From JAPOXR01 sp965199765 (GTDB lineage Bacteria; Pseudomonadota; Alphaproteobacteria; Rhodobacterales; Rhodobacteraceae), in NCBI GenBank assembly GCA_965199765.1, contig CBDATC010000001.1, forward strand, positions 1 to 64,000: a stretch of 64,000 nt of DNA. Reading direction: 5' to 3'. The first letter of the stretch is position 1. Every line of letters begins with the position of its first letter. Positions 53,420 to 60,872 of the stretch are shown one piece after another. The notes below the pieces were generated by a model. That model was not told the DNA's origin. It did no database searches and saw nothing but the letters and a program-made list of their open reading frames with translations. A program made the translations under genes and the position numbers.

Positions 53420-53590
53420 ATGGTTGCAATTGCAGGAGTTGCCTTCGGCATTTGGCTTGGACTGCGCAATGCAACTCGACGCGATGGAAACTTGAACGAC
53501 AAACTGCAATATGCCTGCGGTTATGGCATTGCCTTTGGATTGCTTGGTGTGTTTCTGACGCTGGCAATAGACTGGTTCGCACAAGCGTGA
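53420..53590 (+). CDS. very small two-helix membrane protein
   Basis: 56 residues from the ATG at 53420, with AAGG upstream. Two hydrophobic stretches are separated by a basic/polar loop: MVAIAGVAFGIWLGLRNATR, and YGIAFGLLGVFLTLAIDWFA at the end. The layout recalls short conserved proteins found near dksA in Rhodobacterales, but I cannot give a function. The frame is open for 60 further codons upstream, which look unlike protein. It is divergent from dksA. Confidence 0.6.
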   Translation: MVAIAGVAFGIWLGLRNATRRDGNLNDKLQYACGYGIAFGLLGVFLTLAIDWFAQA

Positions 53591-53703
53591 ATGAAACGAT
53601 CACCTTGAACCAAAAATTGTCCTCTGGTCCAAGTTTGGCAAGGCGATTTTTTCCTGCAGCGAATTTTGGGTCCTTGATTCTTCAACTGGGTATGCGGTTT
53701 TGA
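53591..53703. other. intergenic segment after the small membrane protein gene
   Basis: First part of a gene-free gap of about 420 bases that ends at the GH2 gene. Nothing was recognised in it. Confidence 0.35.
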
Positions 53704-53901
53704 AATGGAACGGTCCTGGACCGGCCCGTGGAGGTAATCAGCGATTGGTTTTTGCTTCGCATTGCGACTCGCAACCAATCCATTCATTATCGCGTCAATG
53801 AACAACACGTCGCCGGCAAACAGTGGAGCACGCGAAAGTATATGAATATGGATCCGCTGCGCGAGATGAAACTTCAATATAACGGAGCCGCCGTCGCATG
53901 A
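53704..53901 (+). pseudogene. fragment resembling the C-terminal part of a DUF1349 (concanavalin-like) domain
   Basis: A stop-free plus-strand frame of 65 codons ends at the TGA at 53899-53901. Its product includes VEVISDWFLLRIATRNQSIH, then YRVNEQH and MNMDPLREMKLQYNGAA. The pattern (a W-x-L-x-I strand, a Y-x-V/S strand, then the PL-x-x-x-K-x strand) resembles the end of DUF1349 domains, carbohydrate-binding-like beta sandwiches. There is no ATG near the start and the domain's N-terminal half is missing, so it looks like a truncated gene. Its position beside a GH2 gene fits a sugar-related role. Confidence 0.4.
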
Positions 53902-54014
53902 TCGAAAGTGCGAAAGATTCTGGACACTGCCAATCACTGAGGATCATACAAAAAAATGAACCATGGAATTGGTCAGCTGAGCATCAGTCGCCGACATTGG
54001 TTCTTTATCTGAAA

Positions 54015-56300
54015 TTAATGCCTGTCTGCTTCTGCAAGCGCCACCGTTCGACGAGTGCCATTGTCCTCTTCGACAGCTCTCAATTCTGCGGTCACGCTTT
54101 GGAATCTCGGCGAACTGACTTGAACTTTGATTGTCCCTGCATCTCGTGTGGATTCGATCCAGAATGCGGCGGTTCCACCCCGCAACGCAAGTTCGTTTGG
54201 ACCGATCAAGACCGCCGCACCTTCGACAAATACGCGCACTGGATCAGTTAAAAATGGCATAACCGCCTTGGTTTGATCCAATGCGCGAACAACAAAACGC
54301 TTGGCATCTTTTTCTGACGATAACAAATCACCGGAATCGGCGCGAAGTTCCAGGCAGTGCGCAACCGGTGCCGCCGCCATATTGACCTCAGCAACAGGTT
54401 GGCTGTTAATGTAACCGGTGAAAACGGCATCCTCCCAGCGCATTCCCCACGATCCAAAATCGCCGCTGCGGATAACCACAGGTGGTCTCGGCAAATATGG
54501 AAATCCGGCCCGGTCCGGTTTGAACCGCTGACCGGCAGCCGAGCCAACGCGCAACTCAATCATATCGCAGTTGGTCAGAATTATCAGCGGCAAGACGCCT
54601 CCTATGCTTCTCTCTCCTCTCGACCAATATGTAACGGGAACCAATACCGCTCCCGCTGACTGAGGTCTCTGACTGGCATAGACGGATGCCGCGAATTTGG
54701 GCACGCGGAACATGTCCATTACACCATGGTGACAAATTCTGTCTCCCGCGCCAAATTCCTGATGCGTGTTGTAATCGAACATGCACCAACCGATACATCC
54801 AGCGATATGCGGGTCTCCAAACGCCGCGTTAAGCACCTGAAGATAGCGCAGAACATGCTCGGCATGACGCTGCTCGCAATCAAACGATTTGGTTGGAAAC
54901 ATATGACCATTGAATTCCGTGACCATGTACGGAACTTTGGCTGGCTTTGCGGTGACTTCCGACTGCTCGCGAAGCGCGATCCTATGATGATTCGCACCCA
55001 GCGCTTCCTCGCTGCCAATGACAAAGTCATTCATCGTATACACATCTTCAAGCATTTCACTGTTGCTGAAGTTGCGAACTCCTGCTGTCTGACGCGTCGG
55101 ATCAATTTGACGGGCGATAGAGTTGGCATCGACATAAAACGCGTGATCATCCGCGGATTCGTTGATGCGCACTCCCCACAAGACAATTGAAGGATGATTC
55201 CAGTCCCGCTGAATCATGCGCCGCACATTCTCCAGCGACTCGCGCTTCCAGACATCGTCTCCAATATGCTGCCAGCCGGGGATTTCCTCAAAAACAAGCA
55301 ACCCGATCCGATCGCAGTGATCCAGAAACCATGGCGACTGCGGGTAGTGAGAAGTCCGGACAAGGTTACAGTTCAACTCATGCTTAAGAATCTCAGCGTC
55401 GCGTTCTTGCGCTCTCCGGCCCATCGCATAGCCAACGTATGGATAGGATTGATGCCGGTTAAGCCCGACAATCTTCACCGGTCGACCGTTCAGACGAAAT
55501 CCGTCGGCTTCGAACCTTGCATGCCGAAATCCAAATGCGACTTCCCGATTATCAACGCCGTGTTTTGTCTCAAGATGAACTGAAGCGGTATAAAGAACTG
55601 GAGAATCAAGATCCCAGAGTTCAATGTCTGTCAACCGGTTGAATTCCAAAACCATTGGATTCTGCTGAATCACCGCACTCGTCTCGGCAACCGAGCCGCC
55701 CTCTGCGTTACGGATCGAAGCCGTGATCGTACCGCCAGTCTGATCGGCACCGTCGCAATACACTATGATGAGGGCTTTCTTGATCAGCTCCAGCGGATTT
55801 GGGGTTACGATCTTGACGGCGCTGATCCATGCAGCGGCAGTCTGGACAATCCAGACATCACGGTAAATTCCAGCATAGGTGAGATAATCAATCCGGCCGC
55901 CAAAAGGCGGAATCTGCGGGTTTTCACTGCCGTCGATTTTGACAGCAATCAGATTGGTCCCCTCGTGCAGATGGCTGGTTAAGTTCGCGATGAAGGGAGT
56001 ATAACCATCACGATGGCGCTTAACACATTCGCCATTCAGATACACTTCGGCATCAGCCATCGCTCCATCGAACTGCAAATGCGTTATTCTCCGCTCTGCA
56101 TCGCTCTCCCACTGAAAAAGCTTCTGATAGCAGAACGGCCGCTGATACACCGCATCATCAAAATAGTTGAGCGGCAGCTCGACAGCGCTGTGAGGCAGTC
56201 TGACATTTTCGCCCTGAACAAACTTATGCAGGAACTCCGGGCGAAAGCCATTATGAAATGACCAGGCATCGTTCAGCGTATTACATTTTCTTGCCATCAA
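54015..56300 (-). CDS. glycoside hydrolase family 2 protein (beta-galactosidase type)
   Basis: 761 residues without a signal peptide, so cytoplasmic. Order: N-terminal jelly-roll sugar-binding domain (about 25-160, FDGAMADAEVYLNGE), Ig-like domain (165-260), TIM barrel (265-560) and a C-terminal beta domain. Catalytic residues: acid/base E381 in WGVRINESADD and nucleophile E462 in MVTEFNGHMFP; HYPQSPWFLDHCDRIGLLVF and NRHQSYPYVG are typical family stretches. Beta-galactosidase is the nearest known activity, but beta-glucuronidase or related activities remain possible. It follows the halogenase-family gene by 18 bases on the same strand and is probably in the same operon with it and the GH4 gene. 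Confidence 0.9.
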   Translation of the reverse strand: MMARKCNTLNDAWSFHNGFRPEFLHKFVQGENVRLPHSAVELPLNYFDDAVYQRPFCYQKLFQWESDAERRITHLQFDGAMADAEVYLNGECVKRHRDGYTPFIANLTSHLHEGTNLIAVKIDGSENPQIPPFGGRIDYLTYAGIYRDVWIVQTAAAWISAVKIVTPNPLELIKKALIIVYCDGADQTGGTITASIRNAEGGSVAETSAVIQQNPMVLEFNRLTDIELWDLDSPVLYTASVHLETKHGVDNREVAFGFRHARFEADGFRLNGRPVKIVGLNRHQSYPYVGYAMGRRAQERDAEILKHELNCNLVRTSHYPQSPWFLDHCDRIGLLVFEEIPGWQHIGDDVWKRESLENVRRMIQRDWNHPSIVLWGVRINESADDHAFYVDANSIARQIDPTRQTAGVRNFSNSEMLEDVYTMNDFVIGSEEALGANHHRIALREQSEVTAKPAKVPYMVTEFNGHMFPTKSFDCEQRHAEHVLRYLQVLNAAFGDPHIAGCIGWCMFDYNTHQEFGAGDRICHHGVMDMFRVPKFAASVYASQRPQSAGAVLVPVTYWSRGERSIGGVLPLIILTNCDMIELRVGSAAGQRFKPDRAGFPYLPRPPVVIRSGDFGSWGMRWEDAVFTGYINSQPVAEVNMAAAPVAHCLELRADSGDLLSSEKDAKRFVVRALDQTKAVMPFLTDPVRVFVEGAAVLIGPNELALRGGTAAFWIESTRDAGTIKVQVSSPRFQSVTAELRAVEEDNGTRRTVALAEADRH

Positions 56301-56318
56301 ACCGCAGATCCGTTTAGG

Positions 56319-57899
56319 TTAATTTGATCGACTTGACTCAAAAATCCGATCCTCGACCGAACGTAGAAATTCCCTGTGGCCGATGGCCTTGGCAGCCGCA
56401 ATGCGAAAGGTTCGTCCATATCGTTCAGCCGCCCTGCGGGCAGCCGCTCGCATTTTCGGCCGATCGGCGATCTCTTTCCTTGCAACTGACGGATCCAAAA
56501 GGCCGAGACCATCCAATACCGGAACATAAAGCGTGCGCCCCACATGCGCGAACCCACCCGGCATTCCAACAAAATCCCTATCCCGCGGCAAACCGCCTTC
56601 CCAATGTTCCAGCCGTAATTTTACCAATTCTCGAATGCAATCCGAAGCGACATGCCGCCAGAATTCGGTATCGTCCCGCGTTGAGATGTAGTGCAGGCTT
56701 ATGAAGTCGCAAAAATCATTCGCCTGCTTCGCGACTGTCTCATTGTAGACATCGGGATTCCCCCCTTCCCGGCGAATAACAGATTCCAAATGGAATGTTG
56801 TGAACATCATCAACTGAACAATAGACCCATGGATCGAAGTTGCCTCAAGCGGTTCAAAGAAACATTGACTCAGTCCGATCGCCAGGCAATTGTCGATCCA
56901 GGCCCTTTCCAATCGACCCGATTCAATCTTGATGTCCGCCCGCGGTTCTATCGGTCGACCGAGCTTGGATTCGACTTCCGCGCGCGCCTGATCGGGAGAA
57001 ATGAACGCATCCGAATAGACATAGCCGCACCCCAGCCTCTCTTGCGTTGGAATTGTCCACAGCCAACCGCTTCCCAGCGCGTTCGCCGTCGTGAAAGGCG
57101 AAATGTCCCGGTCGGCGTCGTGTTCCAGCCAAAATGGCATCGCACGGTTCACAGGAAGATTCTTGGAATAGGATTTCCAGCTTCCGCCGCATTCTCCGCA
57201 AATCAAAGATCTGCGAAAACCCGTGCAATCGAAGACAAAATCAACGGCCACGGCATCGCCGTTATCCAGAATCAATCGAGATATGTCGTTTGATCCGCCG
57301 TCTCGTTCCACTGATTCCACTTTCGCATCGATTGTGGCAATCCCTTCTGCTTTGCCGCGAAGAAACCGTCCAACCCGGGCTTGGTCAAAATGTAAGGCAA
57401 AATAGCTGTCGTTGACCGGAATTATTCCACCGTTTCGCGTTGCAGCGAACGGAGACTTATTCTTGGCCATCAAGCAGTTGAAAAGACTGATTTCTGTCGC
57501 TGATTTGCCGAGTGAAACCAAGTAGGCGTTGAACCAAGATCCCTCGATTCCATGCCGTGCGCCGAATGCCGCGGCAAAATCGTCGATTGGACCATCGTAG
57601 CTGTGGCCCAGATGTCGCCAATTCTCGTGCCGTATGCCGTACTTAATTGTTGCGCCTGTTTCACGGATGAATTCAAGCACATCAATCCTCAGTCGGAACA
57701 ACACTTCCAAAAACACCGAAGTGGTTCCCTCGCCAACCCCGATTGTGGGAATACGGCTTGACTCGATGACGGTTACCCGCAGGTTCAGATTTTCATGCCT
57801 CGCATATGACTGAAGGATAAGCGCGGTCAGCCAGCCGGCTGTACCTCCGCCTACCACCGCAAAATGAAACGGAGCATGGTGATGAGACTGTTCACCCAT
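56319..57899 (-). CDS. tryptophan halogenase family flavoprotein
   Basis: 526 residues. N-terminal FAD motif VVGGGTAGWLTALILQSYAR; GVGEGTT; then TGATIKYGIRHENW, whose K86 aligns with the catalytic Lys79 of PrnA/RebH. The halogenase motif WxWxIP is present as WLWTIP at 279-284, in place to shield flavin from monooxygenase chemistry. The FxxPxxSxG motif is altered to FFEPLEATS (347-355): the catalytic Glu is kept (E352), but Ser and Gly of the chloride-binding turn are replaced by Ala353 and Ser355. No flavin reductase gene is visible. Halogenase homologues near glycan genes are known from Caulobacter and Xanthomonas relatives. Substrate unknown; the gene lies between GH4 and GH2 genes in one operon. 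Confidence 0.88.
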   Translation of the reverse strand: MGEQSHHHAPFHFAVVGGGTAGWLTALILQSYARHENLNLRVTVIESSRIPTIGVGEGTTSVFLEVLFRLRIDVLEFIRETGATIKYGIRHENWRHLGHSYDGPIDDFAAAFGARHGIEGSWFNAYLVSLGKSATEISLFNCLMAKNKSPFAATRNGGIIPVNDSYFALHFDQARVGRFLRGKAEGIATIDAKVESVERDGGSNDISRLILDNGDAVAVDFVFDCTGFRRSLICGECGGSWKSYSKNLPVNRAMPFWLEHDADRDISPFTTANALGSGWLWTIPTQERLGCGYVYSDAFISPDQARAEVESKLGRPIEPRADIKIESGRLERAWIDNCLAIGLSQCFFEPLEATSIHGSIVQLMMFTTFHLESVIRREGGNPDVYNETVAKQANDFCDFISLHYISTRDDTEFWRHVASDCIRELVKLRLEHWEGGLPRDRDFVGMPGGFAHVGRTLYVPVLDGLGLLDPSVARKEIADRPKMRAAARRAAERYGRTFRIAAAKAIGHREFLRSVEDRIFESSRSN

Positions 57900-57941
57900 T
57901 CTGCCGTGCCGACCTGTTCTTGCCGAACTTCCGACGTCTGC

Positions 57942-59315
57942 CTACGCGGCTTTGAGCGGCAAACCGCCGCTCATCCAAGACGGAAGCCATCCCTTATGGG
58001 CCAGCAGAAGATCATCAACCATATTTTGGATCTGCTCAGGATCCAGTTCAGCTGCGGTATGCGGATCCATCAACGCCGCGTGAAAAATATGACGGCGATT
58101 TTCTTTGATCAGCGCCGCTACCGTCAATTCCTGCACATTGATATTGGTTCGCATCAATGCTGTAAGCTGAGGTGGAAGGGAACCGACTTTGACCGGCTGA
58201 ATCCCGTTTTGATCGACAAGGCAGGGAACTTCGACACAACAGCCATCGGGTAGAGATGTGATGAGTCCGCTGTTCGGGACGTTGCCGTAAATGATAGAAG
58301 CTTCGCCGGTCCAGACCGAATTCATGATATCGGATGCGTATTCGTGGCTCTGTTCGGTTTCGATGGTATCGGCATCCCGCAATTCTTTGGATAATGTATT
58401 CCACTCCTCGATCTGCAGTTCGCAGCGGGTCAGATACTCATCCAATGGAATCTGAAAACGTTCAATGATGTCTTCCCGCCCGTCCTTAATGTACCAAGGC
58501 ACATATTCGGCAAAATGCTCTGAACTCTCGGTTACAAAATATCCGAGATGCTTCAGGACTTCATAGCGCACAAGATTTGGACAGCGTGGATTCCAGCTGT
58601 TGGGTTTCGGAATTTTGCCTGATTCATACGCCGCAATCAGATCTGGATATAAGTCTCGGTAGCTTCCATTCTCCAAGCGCTCTTCAAAGTTGAGAAAGAA
58701 CGCCACATGATTGATTCCGGCACAGCGGTACCGAATTTTATCAATGGGAATTTCCAGGTCATTTGCGAGATCTTTGGCTGTGCCCTGAACAGAGTGGCAA
58801 AGACCGACGACCCGGATGTCAGGAAACTTCTCCGCGATCGCCCAGCAATTGATCGCCATCGGATTGACATATTGCAGCATCAGGGCATCAGGGCAGACCG
58901 CTCGCATGTCCTCGCAAAGCCGCCATAGGTGCGGAACAGTCCGAAGACCGCGCATGATTCCACCGATACCCAGCGTATCGCCGATAGTCTGCCGCAGTCC
59001 ATAGGATTTCGGAATGCTGAAATCTCTGACTGTAGCCGGTTTATATCCGCCGATCTGAAATGCGACAATCACGAAATCCGCACAGTCGACAGCTTCTCGC
59101 TGGTTGCCGTGTACGGTGATTGTCGGGCTGACGCCTTTGGTCTTCGCCAGTTTTCGAACCACGATTTCCGCATCGGCTAAACGCTGCGGATCAATATCCA
59201 TTAATGCAATATGAGCCTCGGACAGCGCGTCGCGGCATAAGAGGTCTCCCACAATATTCTTCAGAAAGACCGTCGAACCGGCACCTATAAAGGCAATTTT
59301 CGGCTTGGCACCCAT
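57942..59315 (-). CDS. glycoside hydrolase family 4, alpha-galactosidase (MelA) type
   Basis: 457 residues from the ATG at 59315, chosen because AAGGA lies nine bases upstream; the frame is open eight codons further. GH4 enzymes use NAD+ and Mn2+ and an oxidation-elimination route. Seen: IAFIGAGSTVFLKNIVGDLL (NAD site), LMDID, QTIGDTLGIGGIMRGLRTV, the metal ligand C173 in GLCHSVQGT and H203 in AGINHVAFF. GLCHSVQ and the IGD segment are like MelA and alpha-glucosidase AglA rather than phospho-sugar hydrolases. With a MelR-like regulator next door, alpha-galactosidase is the best guess. First gene of the operon with the halogenase and GH2 genes. Confidence 0.9.
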   Translation of the reverse strand: MGAKPKIAFIGAGSTVFLKNIVGDLLCRDALSEAHIALMDIDPQRLADAEIVVRKLAKTKGVSPTITVHGNQREAVDCADFVIVAFQIGGYKPATVRDFSIPKSYGLRQTIGDTLGIGGIMRGLRTVPHLWRLCEDMRAVCPDALMLQYVNPMAINCWAIAEKFPDIRVVGLCHSVQGTAKDLANDLEIPIDKIRYRCAGINHVAFFLNFEERLENGSYRDLYPDLIAAYESGKIPKPNSWNPRCPNLVRYEVLKHLGYFVTESSEHFAEYVPWYIKDGREDIIERFQIPLDEYLTRCELQIEEWNTLSKELRDADTIETEQSHEYASDIMNSVWTGEASIIYGNVPNSGLITSLPDGCCVEVPCLVDQNGIQPVKVGSLPPQLTALMRTNINVQELTVAALIKENRRHIFHAALMDPHTAAELDPEQIQNMVDDLLLAHKGWLPSWMSGGLPLKAA

Positions 59316-59374
59316 TTTCAGCGTCCTTTCTTGCGTCATCTCGTGCGGCGCAGATTCAAGCCCTGACGACTTTC

Positions 59375-59827
59375 GTGAAACTACCGTATCTGTATGATAG
59401 GGTTTCGGAAATATATTACGAGCGGTCAGGAATTGAAATGGAACAGCATCCGCCGGTCATTTCCCGGTTCTGGTACTCGATCGACTGGGATGTCGAAGCG
59501 ATATGGAAATTAAACCTTCCCATTGTAACCGTCCCGATCTGTGATCTCGCATGGCACTTGGATGTTCCCATATGGTCGAATGCAGCCGGTGTTCCCTATC
59601 GGGTTACTCCACGTGAAGTGATCGCCTATCCGGAACGCGCACCAGCTGAACGCAGAAGAATATTCGACGCTTCCATGAAATTTCCGCTTGATCTTTATCG
59701 CAACCGCGGACGACTCATGATCTTGGATGGAGTTCACCGATTCACAAAAGCGTGGATTGAGGAACGTCCGTCGCTCGCTGCCCGGTTTGTTCCCGAGAGC
59801 GCGGTGATTCAACTTGCCGTTCAGTAA
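59375..59827 (+). CDS. conserved hypothetical protein with ParB-like DGxHR motif
   Basis: Up to 150 residues. The first possible start is a GTG at 59375; an ATG at 59438 has AGGA six bases upstream and may be the real start. The motif LMILDGVHRFTKAWIEE (D118, G119, H121, R122) is like the active-site turn of ParB/sulfiredoxin-fold proteins, and the N-terminal FWYSIDWDVEAIWKLNLP segment is aromatic-rich. I do not know the function. It is divergent from the GH4 gene and its 3' end overlaps the araC-type gene by seven bases. Confidence 0.65.
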   Translation: MKLPYLYDRVSEIYYERSGIEMEQHPPVISRFWYSIDWDVEAIWKLNLPIVTVPICDLAWHLDVPIWSNAAGVPYRVTPREVIAYPERAPAERRRIFDASMKFPLDLYRNRGRLMILDGVHRFTKAWIEERPSLAARFVPESAVIQLAVQ

Positions 59828-60699
59828 CGAACTGCGCGGCGAAAGGCGGCTGGGGTCATGCCTTCATGCGCTTGGAATGCCGAATAAAAGCTGGATAGCG
59901 AATTGAAACCGCTTTCCATTGCGACAGTGATAATTTTGTTGTCTGTGTTCGCGAGCATCATTTGAGCGTGACTGATCCGAGTGCGGTTGATATGCGCTTT
60001 GATTGGAACCCCCACAGTCTTGCGGAAAAGCGCCATCGTGTGGCTTGGCGAGAGATTAACGTGATTCGCGACATCAGGAACACAGATCGCCGCCGCGAAA
60101 TTTTCGGAAATATACCGCAGCATCCGTTCCACATGCCGCATGGCAATACCGGCGGGCGCTTCCACTCCCGGCACAGATGTTCCCGCCAGCAAAACGTCGT
60201 AGCCCTCAAGCGCCAAACGGCGTAATCGCATTTCAATCTCTCCGCGCAGCAAACCGCGCCAAGCGGTGGTTTCACGCTGATAATCTTCGGACCAGCGCAG
60301 AAAATAATCTTGGTCCATGCTCTTCGCTGTTCGTGCGGCAATCACCGCACCTCCAGCCAGCGTTCCCACCATCGCTTCCGGCAAATTCCACCGCAAAATC
60401 TGCGCAAGCGAAACATAAATGTTGACGATCCGCCCGGAACCCGCGACGCTCACAACTCCGTGAGGCGCCGCTCCCCAAAAAACTATTATCCGACCAGCAT
60501 CAACGGCAACCTGCTTACCCGAAAACGAATAAACCATTTTGCAGCCCATCAAAAAATTAACCTCGATCGACGAGTGATGGTGATAGGCTGTCTTGAATGG
60601 TTTTGGAACGTGCGATTCGATCTGAAACTCCGCACGGTCTGGAACCCGCCTGTGGTCAGCATATTCCAGATAGGGTCGCTCGAAGTCTAGACTCTGCAT
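59821..60699 (-). CDS. AraC family transcriptional regulator, MelR-like
   Basis: 292 residues. The N-terminal cupin-like sugar-sensing part shows HHHSSIEVNFLMGCKMVYSF and AGRIIVFWGAAPHGV, which line up with the MelR effector domain (EVNLL, ITLFWACTPH). The C-terminal part is a double helix-turn-helix of AraC type: VPDVANHVNLSPSHTMALFR and ITVAMESGFNSLSSFYSAFQ, ending in GMTPAAFRR. MelR activates melibiose genes in enterics; here the neighbouring GH4 and ABC importer are the obvious targets. It is divergent from the ABC transporter genes, with 173 bases between. Confidence 0.92.
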   Translation of the reverse strand: MQSLDFERPYLEYADHRRVPDRAEFQIESHVPKPFKTAYHHHSSIEVNFLMGCKMVYSFSGKQVAVDAGRIIVFWGAAPHGVVSVAGSGRIVNIYVSLAQILRWNLPEAMVGTLAGGAVIAARTAKSMDQDYFLRWSEDYQRETTAWRGLLRGEIEMRLRRLALEGYDVLLAGTSVPGVEAPAGIAMRHVERMLRYISENFAAAICVPDVANHVNLSPSHTMALFRKTVGVPIKAHINRTRISHAQMMLANTDNKIITVAMESGFNSLSSFYSAFQAHEGMTPAAFRRAVRY

Positions 60700-60782
60700 T
60701 CACGGCCCAAGCAGTACCTTTGGTTTTTTGCCTCGTTAACGGCTCGATCACCATTAATTGCAGCGGTAGACGATTGGTAAAT

Positions 60783-60822
60783 ACAAATCAGGAAAATCGC
60801 AAGACGAAATCGGAAGATTTGT
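60783..60822. promoter_or_regulatory. inverted repeat in the MelR-like/ABC transporter divergent promoter region
   Basis: ACAAATC at 60783-60789 and GATTTGT at 60816-60822 form a perfect 7-base inverted repeat with 26 bases between, about 50 bases before the binding-protein gene. It could be a regulator site for the AraC-type protein or an RNA stem. Pattern only. Confidence 0.3.
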
Positions 60823-60861
60823 GTTTTTTGCAACGACAGTTAAATTAGACTCAACTTGATC

Positions 60862-60868
60862 AGGAGGT
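60862..60868 (+). promoter_or_regulatory. consensus ribosome binding site of the binding-protein gene
   Basis: AGGAGGT four bases before the ATG at 60873, a full match to the anti-Shine-Dalgarno sequence and much stronger than other sites in this window. This fits the high expression usual for periplasmic binding proteins. Confidence 0.8.
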
Positions 60869-60872
60869 ACTA

